Assembly: GCA_001780775.1 (NCBI GenBank)
Contig: MFIO01000014.1
Location: forward strand, 5,884-53,682
DNA: 47,799 nucleotides
From: Candidatus Giovannonibacteria bacterium RIFCSPLOWO2_12_FULL_43_11c
GTDB taxonomy: Bacteria > Patescibacteriota > Minisyncoccia > JACPKW01 > UBA11713
Reading direction: 5' to 3'
Under the pieces are notes generated by a model that was not told the DNA's origin, did not search any database, and saw only the letters and a list, made by a program, of their open reading frames with translations. The stretch's first letter is position 1. Each line of letters starts with the position of its first letter. Shown here piece after piece: positions 9,613 through 19,558 of the stretch. The translations under genes and the position numbers were made by a program.

Positions 9613-9870
9613 TTACAAAAAAGGCCACAATATAATTTGCAAGATAATGTTAGATAAAGTTTTTTCAGGTTCAGAAAAGGCAGATACCAATCCTAATATT
9701 ATATACAAAACCGCAAGAACAATTAAGCCGCCGAGAAAAATCTTCTTTTTTGTCGCAATGAATAATACAAATGATATAAAAAATAAAACTGGAACAATGT
9801 AACCAATTCCAAAAATCAGATAAGCAAAGCTATCAAAGAAAGAAGAAATTGGAGATACTTGAGTTAGCAT
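9613..9870 (-). CDS. small membrane protein, hypothetical
   Basis: 85 aa, hydrophobic, 2-3 TM segments. Confidence 0.55.
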   Translation of the reverse strand: MLTQVSPISSFFDSFAYLIFGIGYIVPVLFFISFVLFIATKKKIFLGGLIVLAVLYIILGLVSAFSEPEKTLSNIILQIILWPFL

Positions 9871-9874
9871 AAAG

Positions 9875-10852
9875 TCATTTCAAATTCTGGCAAACCCTCC
9901 TCACATGCTCAACTAAAGTCGCTGTGTACCCGGCTTCGTTGTCGTACCAGGAGAAAACTTTTACGAGATCGCCCTGCAAAACTTGAGTTAAAGTCAAATC
10001 AATAATCGCGCCGTAGGGTTCACCAATAATATCAGAGGAAACAATCGGGTCTTCGGTGACCTTTAAACTTTTTGACCAACGCGGATCGCTTGCGGCTTTT
10101 TTGAAAACATTATTTATTTCTTCAACTGTCGTTTTCTTTTCGGTGATGACTGTCATTATAGAGAGCGAGCCGGTAAGCGTCGGCACTCTAACTGACTCCG
10201 CCTGAAATTTTCCTTCAAGCTCCGGAATGGATTGAATCACTGCTTCCATAGCACTGGTAGTTGATGGCACAATATTTGCGGCGGCGGCTCTCCCTCGCCT
10301 CGGGTCTTTTTCATCCGGCCCGTCAACCAATTTTTGGGTTGCCGTATATCCATGAACAGTCGTCATCGCCGCTTTTTTTACGCCGAAATTTTCTAAAATA
10401 ATTTTCATTGCAGGCGACACTGAATTCGTCGTGCAAGAAGCATTACAAGTTAACGGATTCTTATTTTTTGCAAAAATATCGTCATTAACTCCGATAAGCG
10501 CAGTAATCACGTCCCCTTTTGCTGGAGCCGTGATAACTACTCGCTTTGCGCCAGCATCCAAATGAGCTTTTGCTTTATCTGCAGTTGTAAAAAATCCAGT
10601 CGATTCAATAACAATATCAACGCCCAATTTCTTCCACGGGAGTTTCGCTGGGTCTCTTTCCGCCAAAAATTGGACTCCTTTCGGCTCTTTCAAATAACGG
10701 CCGTAAACAGAATCATATTTCAACAAATACATCAGTGTTTTTTCATCCGCCAAATCGTTTACGGCGACGATATCAAATTCCGACAATCCCCACGCCGCGC
10801 GAAAAAATGACCTCCCAATCCTCCCGAATCCGTTTATCACTATTTTTGTCAT
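9875..10852 (-). CDS. gap: glyceraldehyde-3-phosphate dehydrogenase
   Basis: 325 aa; INGFGRIGRSFFRAA, CNASCTTNSVSP active site, WYDNEAGY. Confidence 0.97.
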   Translation of the reverse strand: MTKIVINGFGRIGRSFFRAAWGLSEFDIVAVNDLADEKTLMYLLKYDSVYGRYLKEPKGVQFLAERDPAKLPWKKLGVDIVIESTGFFTTADKAKAHLDAGAKRVVITAPAKGDVITALIGVNDDIFAKNKNPLTCNASCTTNSVSPAMKIILENFGVKKAAMTTVHGYTATQKLVDGPDEKDPRRGRAAAANIVPSTTSAMEAVIQSIPELEGKFQAESVRVPTLTGSLSIMTVITEKKTTVEEINNVFKKAASDPRWSKSLKVTEDPIVSSDIIGEPYGAIIDLTLTQVLQGDLVKVFSWYDNEAGYTATLVEHVRRVCQNLK

Positions 10853-10872
10853 AAGTTAATTATAACATTATT

Positions 10873-11844
10873 CTACTCTGCCGCTGGCGATGTCTTAGCT
10901 CTTTTCAAAAGATAATTATATGCCGCCAAAGCTGCTTTGACCGCGTCCCCAGCAGAAATATTATTTTGCTTATACGGGTCGTCTGTTATGTCTCCGGCGG
11001 CGAAAACACCGGGATGCGAAGTCGCGGAATGTTTCGAATCGATAAGAACTTGTCCGTATTTATCCAAATCGATTAAATTCTTCACCATCTCCGAATTTGG
11101 CACCGATCCTATCTCGACAAAAATACCCTCAACTTCCAAAACTTTCTCCTCGCCGGTCTTGGTATTTAGGTATTTTATCCCCGAAACAAACTTATCTCCC
11201 AAAACTTCCACCGTTTTTGCGTTAAATATCATTTCTTTCAACTTGGGATTTTTCTTCACTTCCTCCTGTGTCACTGGATCCCCTTTTAAGCTGTCCGCGT
11301 ATTCCATGATATAAATCTCGCTCGCGTAAGGAAAAAGATCGATCACCGCCTCAAGTCCGGCGTTCCCTCCGCCGACAACCGCAACTTTTTTTCCGGAAAA
11401 CAAAGGAGCATCACAAGTCGAACAATATGCAACTCCTTTGCCCTCGAACTTCTCTTCTCCGGGAATATTTAATTTTCTTCTCCTTGCTCCCGCGGTCAAA
11501 ATTATGCTTTTCCCCTCATATTTATTTCCTTTATCCGTCGTAACTTCGAAATCGCAAATTCGTGATTCAGAATCGCATTTAATACTTTTTATTTCCGTGA
11601 CTCGCTCCGGTATTTTAATATCGACCATATCCGAAAACGCCCGGACATGCGCTTCGAATTTTTTAGCAAGGTCAAAACCAGATATGTGCGGCTCGCCTAT
11701 CCAGTTTTGTATATCATCCGAAACGATTGATTGCCCGCCGAAAGATTCGGTAATTAAAATAGTTTTTAATCTCTTTCTTGCGACATAAACTGCCGCCGCG
11801 CACCCCGCTGGCCCGCCTCCGATAATAATTATGTCGTAAAGCAT
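10873..11844 (-). CDS. trxB: thioredoxin reductase-like FAD-dependent oxidoreductase
   Basis: 323 aa; IIIGGGPAGCAAAVYVARK, YCSTCDAPLFSGKKVAVVGGGNAG, FAAGDITD. Confidence 0.92.
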   Translation of the reverse strand: MLYDIIIIGGGPAGCAAAVYVARKRLKTILITESFGGQSIVSDDIQNWIGEPHISGFDLAKKFEAHVRAFSDMVDIKIPERVTEIKSIKCDSESRICDFEVTTDKGNKYEGKSIILTAGARRRKLNIPGEEKFEGKGVAYCSTCDAPLFSGKKVAVVGGGNAGLEAVIDLFPYASEIYIMEYADSLKGDPVTQEEVKKNPKLKEMIFNAKTVEVLGDKFVSGIKYLNTKTGEEKVLEVEGIFVEIGSVPNSEMVKNLIDLDKYGQVLIDSKHSATSHPGVFAAGDITDDPYKQNNISAGDAVKAALAAYNYLLKRAKTSPAAE

Positions 11845-11855
11845 ACCTCCGACAA

Positions 11856-12605
11856 CTATTTTTTCAATTCTTCTTCAATAATTTTCTGAAAAATAGAAAA
11901 TGACGCGGCTCCAACGGAATTGCCATTAGTATCAGTAACTGGTTTGCTGTTGATAAATGATGCGGGCGTGCCATTTACTCCCGCGATGTTTCCATCATCC
12001 GTAGATTTTTTTACAGCTTCCGTATATTTTCCAGAATCGAGACATGAATTAAATTTAGATTGGTCAAGCCCAAGATCTCCCGCGAATTTTTTCAAGTTCG
12101 CTCCTGAAAACGCACCCTTGTTCTCCCCCTTTTGATTTACGAAAAGCTTGTCATGATACTCCCAGAATTTTCCCTGCTCCCCCGCGCAACGCGCGGCCTC
12201 CGCCGACATATGCGACTCTCCGCGCTCTATCCCGTTAATCGTGTCCAGAAACGCGAAATCGCGCCAGACGAAAGCAACTTTACCTTGCTCGACATATTGC
12301 GAAACGATCTGCGGTTCGATTGTTTTATAAAAAACTCCGCAATATGGGCACTGAAAATCCCCATATTCGATATATAAGACTTTCGCCTTTGGATCTCCCA
12401 AAACAAAATCCCCTTCTCTAATCTTAAGAATATCGGCTACGGCGGGATTAGTATTCGCGATATTATCTTTGCCTCGAGGCGCCTGAACGCCGGAGTTGCC
12501 AAGCGTATACATGACGGCAAACGCGATTAAAAGCCCGGCAACTATGATGCTCGCCGGAATTAGCATTTTATTTTTATCTTCAGTAGTTTTAGTTTCGTTT
12601 TCCAT
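11856..12605 (-). CDS. DsbA-family thioredoxin-fold protein
   Basis: 249 aa; N-terminal TM; EYGDFQCPYCGVFYKTIEPQI; cis-Pro region NGTPASFIN. Confidence 0.92.
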   Translation of the reverse strand: MENETKTTEDKNKMLIPASIIVAGLLIAFAVMYTLGNSGVQAPRGKDNIANTNPAVADILKIREGDFVLGDPKAKVLYIEYGDFQCPYCGVFYKTIEPQIVSQYVEQGKVAFVWRDFAFLDTINGIERGESHMSAEAARCAGEQGKFWEYHDKLFVNQKGENKGAFSGANLKKFAGDLGLDQSKFNSCLDSGKYTEAVKKSTDDGNIAGVNGTPASFINSKPVTDTNGNSVGAASFSIFQKIIEEELKK

Positions 12606-12626
12606 ATTGGTGAGTATAGCACCAAT

Positions 12627-14813
12627 CTAGAAAGAAGTGAAAACATTGCTTATTATGTATGATTTTGTTTTGGCAAGTTTTTCGTAAATCGGCCGCATGA
12701 CTTCTTTGAAGCCGGAATCCCTTATTGAAATATTGAGAGTAATAACGAGCAGTCTCGGGCTCAAGTTAGACGTTTCTCCATGAATAGTGACTGTATATAG
12801 TCCGGAAGGCGTGTTGGGTGGAACGGTAATAGAGAAAGAGGAACCAGTGCTATATTCCTCCTCGGAGAGTATCGTATCGGAAAAATTTCCAACCGCGCCC
12901 GCAATCGCTGGATTAATATTTTCGAGGCTTAGCGTCACATCCTTATCAAAACACTCGCACGGAGGCAATGGAACAACGGTAATTTGAACCGTATTAGAGG
13001 TAACGGCCCCAGAACCGGAAATCGTCAAAAATAGAGAATCCGAATTTAGGGAATATAAATTAAAGTCTGGCGGTAATGTGCATTGCGATTCGTCGAATTT
13101 ACAAGTAGAAGCATCGTAACTTAATGATCCTCCTGTAAATCCGCGCGAAGAGCAAGTTGCCCCTCCCAAGCATTGGCTGGAAGGATTTCCTATTTCAGCC
13201 GCCGAAAGAGCGCGGTCGTAGATGCGAACATCGTCGAAGGAGCCTTCGAATTGATAACCGCCTTCAAGAAATCTCCCCAGCATTGAATGTGTGCATGTGT
13301 TATCTAGATTCCCGGATACGTCCCTGATTGCGTCTTGATTTCCATCAAGATAGAGAATCATCTGTGTTGAAGTCTTAACGCCAACAACATGATGCCATGT
13401 TCCTGCACTTACTGCAGTTGTTCCGTCAAGATCGGCAAATCCCAGACGAAAAGAGTAGGTTCCATTAGCCAGTAAATCAATATAGTAACAAGGGAATCTG
13501 CTGGCAGTATGCTTCTGCGCGCCAATCACATCCGCCTTTGCCCACATAGAAATAGTAATTTCATCGCCTGATATATCGAGATTCGAACCGGTTCCAAAAT
13601 CAACATAATCATCCTCCCCGTCAAAATGCAAAGCGCCACCAATCTTACCTGTAGTCCATGCTGGATCATAAGTGAGTACCCCCGTATTTCCGTTACCGGA
13701 AGAATCACTTGCCGTTGTTCCAGAGTCATCAAGCTTCCACCAGGCGACGGGATTTGTCGGTCCGGCATCACAATCTTCTCCTGCATCAATAACTCCATTG
13801 CCGCACAGCCCCTGTTGTTGACCGCTCACAAAATTAATATCAAAAGCAATAGACGCACCGTTGGGCAACAATTGAGGAATTGGCGGCGTCACGGAATCAT
13901 ATGTCGCGCCCGCAGGACCGCCACTCAAATAATTTAATGCGTAAGTTTCATCTGCTACAACATCTTCATAAGTAAAAGGTACGGAAGAATTACTGATGTC
14001 TCCTGATGGACCGGACAAAGTATAAGTTACGGCATTGCTTCCGCTTGCCGGCCACGGCTGGCCATTTAAAGTGGCCGTAACATAAATGCTGGTCGCAATA
14101 CCACTATAAAGTTCACTAACCTCTCCGGCCGAAAGCACACGGTTGTAGATGCGGACATCATCGATGGACCCCTTGAATAAATTGGCACCATTCGAGGCGC
14201 TTCCTATGGTTGTCCCCTGTATGCCAGATGAACCATAGCCACCTGCGCTGGAAATCGGATGGATTGTGCCATCAATATAAACCAAAAAATTTGAGTTTGT
14301 CGTGGCGCCTTGGCCATTGTATGTAACTGTAATATGGTGCCAGGCATCAGTCAGCGTCGCCAGGTCATCATCTGTTTTAATTGTTGTCCAATCGCTCGCC
14401 GAGCCCATTGAAAAACCGAGATAACTAGAGTCGGCAGAGAATAAGAAATGAAGTCCGGAGTTGGTATTTGTGCGTAAAAGAATTAAATCAGGGTAATTGC
14501 CTAATGCGGATGAATCCAGATAATACCATGCGCTCATAGTGAAAGGGCTTCCGGTATTGGCATATGCCGTTGTGCCAGCGACATCTACTCCATCATCCAC
14601 CCCGTCAAAACTCAACGCATTTGATCCGATTTTGCCAGCAACAAAACTTGGACCGCCGATAAGTGTTCCATTATTTATACCAGCGGAGTCATTGGCATTT
14701 CCATCAAACTTCCACCAGCCAACGAGGCCGGCTGTCACATCCGCGTGAGCCGGGCGGATAAATCCGCTCATTAAAAACAATGAAACAATGGCGAATTTTA
14801 GAAAGTTTTTCAT
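12627..14813 (-). CDS. secreted protein with two LamG/concanavalin-like domains, a split Cys-rich repeat and a C-terminal beta domain
   Basis: 728 aa; signal peptide; GLVGWWKFDGNANDSAG...GSIDDVRIYNRVLSAGEV and VAWWKLDDSGTTASDSSG...GSFDDVRIYDRALSAAEI; CGNGVIDAGEDCDAG. Confidence 0.88.
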   Translation of the reverse strand: MKNFLKFAIVSLFLMSGFIRPAHADVTAGLVGWWKFDGNANDSAGINNGTLIGGPSFVAGKIGSNALSFDGVDDGVDVAGTTAYANTGSPFTMSAWYYLDSSALGNYPDLILLRTNTNSGLHFLFSADSSYLGFSMGSASDWTTIKTDDDLATLTDAWHHITVTYNGQGATTNSNFLVYIDGTIHPISSAGGYGSSGIQGTTIGSASNGANLFKGSIDDVRIYNRVLSAGEVSELYSGIATSIYVTATLNGQPWPASGSNAVTYTLSGPSGDISNSSVPFTYEDVVADETYALNYLSGGPAGATYDSVTPPIPQLLPNGASIAFDINFVSGQQQGLCGNGVIDAGEDCDAGPTNPVAWWKLDDSGTTASDSSGNGNTGVLTYDPAWTTGKIGGALHFDGEDDYVDFGTGSNLDISGDEITISMWAKADVIGAQKHTASRFPCYYIDLLANGTYSFRLGFADLDGTTAVSAGTWHHVVGVKTSTQMILYLDGNQDAIRDVSGNLDNTCTHSMLGRFLEGGYQFEGSFDDVRIYDRALSAAEIGNPSSQCLGGATCSSRGFTGGSLSYDASTCKFDESQCTLPPDFNLYSLNSDSLFLTISGSGAVTSNTVQITVVPLPPCECFDKDVTLSLENINPAIAGAVGNFSDTILSEEEYSTGSSFSITVPPNTPSGLYTVTIHGETSNLSPRLLVITLNISIRDSGFKEVMRPIYEKLAKTKSYIISNVFTSF

Positions 14814-15403
14814 TTATTTAAATTCACATAGCTTATAACAATATCTGACCCCGCCGCTATTTTTACGGAAGAACGGATGGTTATATTTATTTGCTCGGAC
14901 GCTTTTTTAAAATATAAAAATGAAATAGAATCGCCATTATTAGAAGAATTAACGACATCCCAGCCGTTATCTTTAGCCCATTTAGTATAAAAATCGAAAT
15001 TCGCTTCCGGACTTTTTGACGAAATAAATTCTACTGTAGCTTGCTTCGCTGGAGAATTAGGATAGGTCGCCGAATAAGATCCTGTGATTGCGGTTTTTGA
15101 GTTTAGAGTTAAATTTTTTGGAAAACCTCCGGCTACTTCTTTGGGAGGCGCTTGAGTTATATTCGGGACAACAATATTCTTAGCCGGGCTTTGGGGTTCT
15201 TCCGAAGCAGCTTTCTTCCTTTGCAAAAAAACTGCTGGATCAACAAAATAAAAAATAACAATTACAAAAATTAATACTCCAGCAATGCCGATAATCCGAA
15301 GATATTCTTTCTTTATAAATTTAATATCCTGCTTTAAAAAAGACTTTAACCCCTTTCCTTTCCTTTTGACTTTGGAGTAATCTTCTGCGAGAAAATGTCT
15401 CAC
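14810..15403 (-). CDS. single-TM hypothetical protein
   Basis: 197 aa; TM IIGIAGVLIFVIVIFYFVDP; overlaps neighbouring genes by 4 nt on both sides. Confidence 0.6.
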   Translation of the reverse strand: MRHFLAEDYSKVKRKGKGLKSFLKQDIKFIKKEYLRIIGIAGVLIFVIVIFYFVDPAVFLQRKKAASEEPQSPAKNIVVPNITQAPPKEVAGGFPKNLTLNSKTAITGSYSATYPNSPAKQATVEFISSKSPEANFDFYTKWAKDNGWDVVNSSNNGDSISFLYFKKASEQINITIRSSVKIAAGSDIVISYVNLNK

Positions 15404-17223
15404 AGTGATGCGTTCGAAGTTTGGATAAATGGCGAAACAAAATTCGCGAACGCTTCAAGGATCGGCCTAAGTGTCTCCCTGAAGCCGGGGTCTTTCAGGG
15501 CGACGTTAAGTGTGACATCCACGCTATTGTTGCGAACAGGGTCATCGCTACGTCCATGAATTGTAATGGTGTACGAGGGTGGAGATGGGGTGGTATTGGA
15601 TGGAATCGTTATACTAAATAAAGTCCCTGCTGAATATTCCGACTGAACAAGATTCATATCCGAAAAATTAAAAGTCGCACCGGTAATTGTGGGGGAAATT
15701 TCCACATCGCTTGCTGAAAACGTTATGTTATCAGAAAAACCTCCCCAAATAGTACTCACATATATTCTGCTACTAGATGTAACGGGACTTGAACCTTTTA
15801 TGGTCGCGAAGATGGAAGGAGGATTTGCAGAGAGAGAATAATCGGGAGGCTGTGGAGGTAAAGGCGCCGTATAATGCCACCATAAGTCAGAATACCCGCC
15901 AGCAGGCACATCAACGGTTACGGAATTCCCGGGCGTCGGTGCATTATTATGACAAGTAGTGACGTTGTAACATAGCGTATAGCCCACGCTCCACCCGGCC
16001 GGCACGCCTACAGAGACCACATGAGAACCTGCGGAAACATTAGAAAACATATAAGGATTTACATTTGTTTGCCTATCAACAACAGATCCGACAAAGTCAA
16101 TACTTGGATCAAAATTGGTTACATCGCCAATATTGTTTCCGCGTTTATTAATTACAAAATCGATATTGTCATTGGGAGAAACTGGCGTATTAATATCATA
16201 ACTAATCCCTGTAGTATTTCCATTCTCAATAGTTCCTTGCCATAAGATTGCGTTATTTTTTTTAATGAATATAATAACGCCATCCCCAGTAGGAAAGCCG
16301 TCGCTCGCATTTCCAGTTATATGTATTGTGCCGACGCCAGGAGCAACCCATCTCCTCACCACATCCAAGGCTCTTTCAGGATGCCCTTTAGAGGACCAGA
16401 GCCGGTTCCAGTTATAACGTGGTGGGGGAAATACTTCTAATCCGCGCCAACTATTAGACATATCATAGCCAGTTGGATCGCCCACTAAATCATAAACCAT
16501 CTGATTGCCGTTTGATTCAAGATAGTACCAATTTCTTTGACCCTGTGTAGAAGAAAAATCAGTGGAAGCCTTGTAAAGAGTATTGACGTTGTTATAAAGC
16601 GTTACAGTTTCATTAGCCGGAGGCACGGCTGTTTGATTATTGCCAGGCATTAACACTTTGTATCCTTGGATGGTTCCGGTGGTAGGAAGGCAATTCGGAG
16701 TGGTAAATGTGCCTGAACTAATTACATGGCCTTCATATATTCCAGCGACCGGGTCGACATTATAGAAAAAATGTTGACCAGTTACAGGGGAATTTGCTGT
16801 GCGGTACCTAACAAAATATTCATACGCAGTATTGGATTTCGCCGAAGGAGTCGGTGGACCAGGGTTTGTTGCGTCCCAAATGTAAGAACCGCTACACGGC
16901 AGATTTTCATCCACACTGCGAGAAGTTAAAGGATCGCCCATTATATTTACCCGAATCCAAACAGATTCACATGCAAGATCCAATGGGTTGCCGCCATCAG
17001 ACCACGAAAAGGAAACTGAAGGCGCGTTACCAGCGCATGTGGACATTGCGCTTGAGGATCCGCATGCTGGAGCAATAAAACCTTCGCCGACTTTTTCTAT
17101 AAATTTTGAATCCAAAGCCGCCTCACCAGATTTTCCGAGAGAAAAAAATAAAATTCCCGAAGCCGCGACGGCGCCAAGGACCAGAATTAGGCCAAAAACA
17201 TGCCTAGGAAAGCTTTTCCCCAT
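15400..17223 (-). CDS. secreted protein; C-terminal domain paralogous to that of the LamG protein
   Basis: 607 aa; signal peptide; PDYSLSANPPSIFATIKGSSPVTSSS...DPGFRETLRPILEAFANF aligns with the 728-aa protein C-terminus. Confidence 0.75.
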   Translation of the reverse strand: MGKSFPRHVFGLILVLGAVAASGILFFSLGKSGEAALDSKFIEKVGEGFIAPACGSSSAMSTCAGNAPSVSFSWSDGGNPLDLACESVWIRVNIMGDPLTSRSVDENLPCSGSYIWDATNPGPPTPSAKSNTAYEYFVRYRTANSPVTGQHFFYNVDPVAGIYEGHVISSGTFTTPNCLPTTGTIQGYKVLMPGNNQTAVPPANETVTLYNNVNTLYKASTDFSSTQGQRNWYYLESNGNQMVYDLVGDPTGYDMSNSWRGLEVFPPPRYNWNRLWSSKGHPERALDVVRRWVAPGVGTIHITGNASDGFPTGDGVIIFIKKNNAILWQGTIENGNTTGISYDINTPVSPNDNIDFVINKRGNNIGDVTNFDPSIDFVGSVVDRQTNVNPYMFSNVSAGSHVVSVGVPAGWSVGYTLCYNVTTCHNNAPTPGNSVTVDVPAGGYSDLWWHYTAPLPPQPPDYSLSANPPSIFATIKGSSPVTSSSRIYVSTIWGGFSDNITFSASDVEISPTITGATFNFSDMNLVQSEYSAGTLFSITIPSNTTPSPPSYTITIHGRSDDPVRNNSVDVTLNVALKDPGFRETLRPILEAFANFVSPFIQTSNASL

Positions 17224-17254
17224 GTCTTTATTATACTACTTCTATAAAAATTCT

Positions 17255-18043
17255 TTACAGCGCTTTATCAACAGAGCTCCTTTTCAAATTTTCCTCAATC
17301 GCCCGCTTAAAATCCGAAAAGCCTTTTTCCGATTCAGCCGGATTATTGCCGGGATAGGCCCTTGACCATTCTTCTAGGGTAATGGTTTCTGCGAGCTCCC
17401 GCGCTTTCCTAAACGACGCCTCTGCTGTTTTGTATTTTCTCAAATTAAGTTCTGCGACCCCGAGTGAATTCCAAAGCCATGAATTTTCTTCCGATTTATA
17501 GACATCTTGAAATGCGATCTCAAGGGCGTCTTCCGCCTCTTGATATTTGCCTTGCTTCAACAAAACCCACGCCAGATCGTTGTGGCCAGCCCATTCCTTC
17601 GGAGCCCAGCTGACAAAATTTCGAAAATCCTTCTCCGCGCTATTAAAGTTTCCGTTATAAGAATTTATAAGCGCGCGGATATAAAGCGCGCGGAGATTTT
17701 CGGGATTCGCGTCTAATTCCTTATTTATCTCGGATAAGGCCTTGATTCGCTCCCCCCTTACAAGATAAATTCGCGCCAATTGATAATGCCCCCAAAGAAT
17801 TTTCGAATCTATTTGAACCGCTTTTTTAAAAGCTCTCTCTGATTTTTCCAAATCATACCCGCCGGCTCCGTTGAAATAATGATTCCCGATTTCCAGCGCA
17901 AGCTTGTCGTCCTTCGTCAAAATAATCGCCGCCCTCGCATTGCGATATTTTTGCCAAGCAATTGTAGCCAGCGCGTTCTGCGACAACAAAAACCCAAACA
18001 GCAAAACCGCGAATACCGACATCCATACATCACGGGGTTTCAT
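17255..18043 (-). CDS. TPR-repeat protein, membrane-anchored
   Basis: 262 aa; N-terminal TM; repeats such as ILWGHYQLARIYLVRGERIKALSEINKELDANPEN. Confidence 0.85.
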   Translation of the reverse strand: MKPRDVWMSVFAVLLFGFLLSQNALATIAWQKYRNARAAIILTKDDKLALEIGNHYFNGAGGYDLEKSERAFKKAVQIDSKILWGHYQLARIYLVRGERIKALSEINKELDANPENLRALYIRALINSYNGNFNSAEKDFRNFVSWAPKEWAGHNDLAWVLLKQGKYQEAEDALEIAFQDVYKSEENSWLWNSLGVAELNLRKYKTAEASFRKARELAETITLEEWSRAYPGNNPAESEKGFSDFKRAIEENLKRSSVDKAL

Positions 18044-18111
18044 AATATTATCTATATTGCATCTGTTTTCCCAGTAAGTAAAAAATCAGTATTCTTAGCA
18101 TTCTAAAGAAA

Positions 18112-19266
18112 TCAACTACCAGTAAAAGCTTCTTCAGACTTCTTCAGTTGCACGCGAAATTTTTCCTCGTCGAATTTTAGCAGTTCCTGTGCTACCCACC
18201 CGCTCATGAGCGTGGCCTTTGTATTCTCCCCTTTTTTAAAATTGCTTAAGAATCCGTAATCCCCGTCAAACTTAACTTCTTCTTCACTATCCCACAAATG
18301 CAAAACAACGCTACGCATCAAAGCGAGGGCGTCATCGCGATAGCGACTATTCTGATTATTTTCCATTTCCGCCAATATAAGAAGTGAGTCAATAATTTTC
18401 GCGAAATTTTGGATGTCCAATCGCCTTCGAAGCTCTCGCAGATGAACCTTCAAATTAGCTTTATCGTAAAAATCTTTGGCTGCTATCAAATATTTTTCAT
18501 CTTTGGTCGCAGAATAAGCAGGGAGGTATACAGACCAAACAGCCTGAAAAGAACCTACTTTGACTATAAAGCCGTTGTCTTCATAGAGAGGTTTTTTTTG
18601 ATCGGTAGATTCAATGCCCCTATTTAGAACTTCGTCCGCAACATGGCGCAATCGATCAATATATTTCCTCTCGGAAGTAACTTCGTAAAGCATCGCGAGT
18701 TTATTTCCGTAGTTTCCGCCAACCGCGTCTTTTAATGGCACTTTATCATCTAAAAATCGCCCGGAGACAGCAAGCATTGCATCCAAGTATTTCTTGTCTC
18801 CGGTATCTTTATAATAACGATAGAGCGGGAAAAAGTTCCACTCGCAGTAATTTTTATCGAGTTCATGGCACAATTTTATAGACACTTCCAAAGCCTTATC
18901 AGCCTTTTCCTTATACGTATTGTCGCCCGTTCTTTTTGTTAATTCGTAATAGGCCAAAATAATCTGCCCGGTATGCGGTGGCTCTTCGATCGGCGCTTCG
19001 CGGCACTTCTTCTCTTCTCTAGATTCCGGGTCGCATTGATAGCGAATTACGAACATCCCGTTTGGCTTCGAACTCATGTCCAGAAATTGCGCCGTTCTTT
19101 GTGCAATTTCAACTCCGCTTAGCTCTAAAAGAGGTTTCCTTTCGTCCTTGCCCGCAAAAAAATCATACAAAACATAAATTAAAACCAGAGAAAACACTGC
19201 TAACAGGGCTAAAAAAAACTTATTTTTATTGTCTCGAATATTTCCTACTTCCATCTTAATTTTCAT
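18112..19266 (-). CDS. membrane-anchored putative alpha/alpha-toroid (six-hairpin-like) protein, paralog A
   Basis: 384 aa; N-terminal TM; PPHTGQIILAYYELTKRTGDNTYKEKADKALE, YCEWNFFPLYRYY, TLMSGWVAQELLKF. Confidence 0.6.
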   Translation of the reverse strand: MKIKMEVGNIRDNKNKFFLALLAVFSLVLIYVLYDFFAGKDERKPLLELSGVEIAQRTAQFLDMSSKPNGMFVIRYQCDPESREEKKCREAPIEEPPHTGQIILAYYELTKRTGDNTYKEKADKALEVSIKLCHELDKNYCEWNFFPLYRYYKDTGDKKYLDAMLAVSGRFLDDKVPLKDAVGGNYGNKLAMLYEVTSERKYIDRLRHVADEVLNRGIESTDQKKPLYEDNGFIVKVGSFQAVWSVYLPAYSATKDEKYLIAAKDFYDKANLKVHLRELRRRLDIQNFAKIIDSLLILAEMENNQNSRYRDDALALMRSVVLHLWDSEEEVKFDGDYGFLSNFKKGENTKATLMSGWVAQELLKFDEEKFRVQLKKSEEAFTGS

Positions 19267-19281
19267 CCATTATAAAAAACA

Positions 19282-19539
19282 CTAACCGCCACAACCTGTT
19301 TTTGAAGGTGGAGGACTGCTCCCTGTATCAGCCATGGCTTCATTTACTATTACGGCACGTAAAAACTCGGAAGATTTTTTGTCCACATCCGTTAAGCTAG
19401 TAAAAAGCTTTCTTTTATACGCACTAAAGGTATCTATTAAAAACTTTCCCCCAAAGCGATACGCCAACGTTGGAACTGCCAAAAACACAAAAATCAAGAC
19501 AAGCGACAGATCGGCCTTTATAAGTTTAGTGTTTCGCAT
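19282..19539 (-). CDS. small TM protein with C-terminal ...SSPPPSKTGCGG
   Basis: 85-aa ORF in the same operon between the two toroid-like paralogs; ends in Cys-Gly-Gly-stop. Confidence 0.6.
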   Translation of the reverse strand: MRNTKLIKADLSLVLIFVFLAVPTLAYRFGGKFLIDTFSAYKRKLFTSLTDVDKKSSEFLRAVIVNEAMADTGSSPPPSKTGCGG

Positions 19540-19558
19540 AGATAAAGTTTAAGATATT

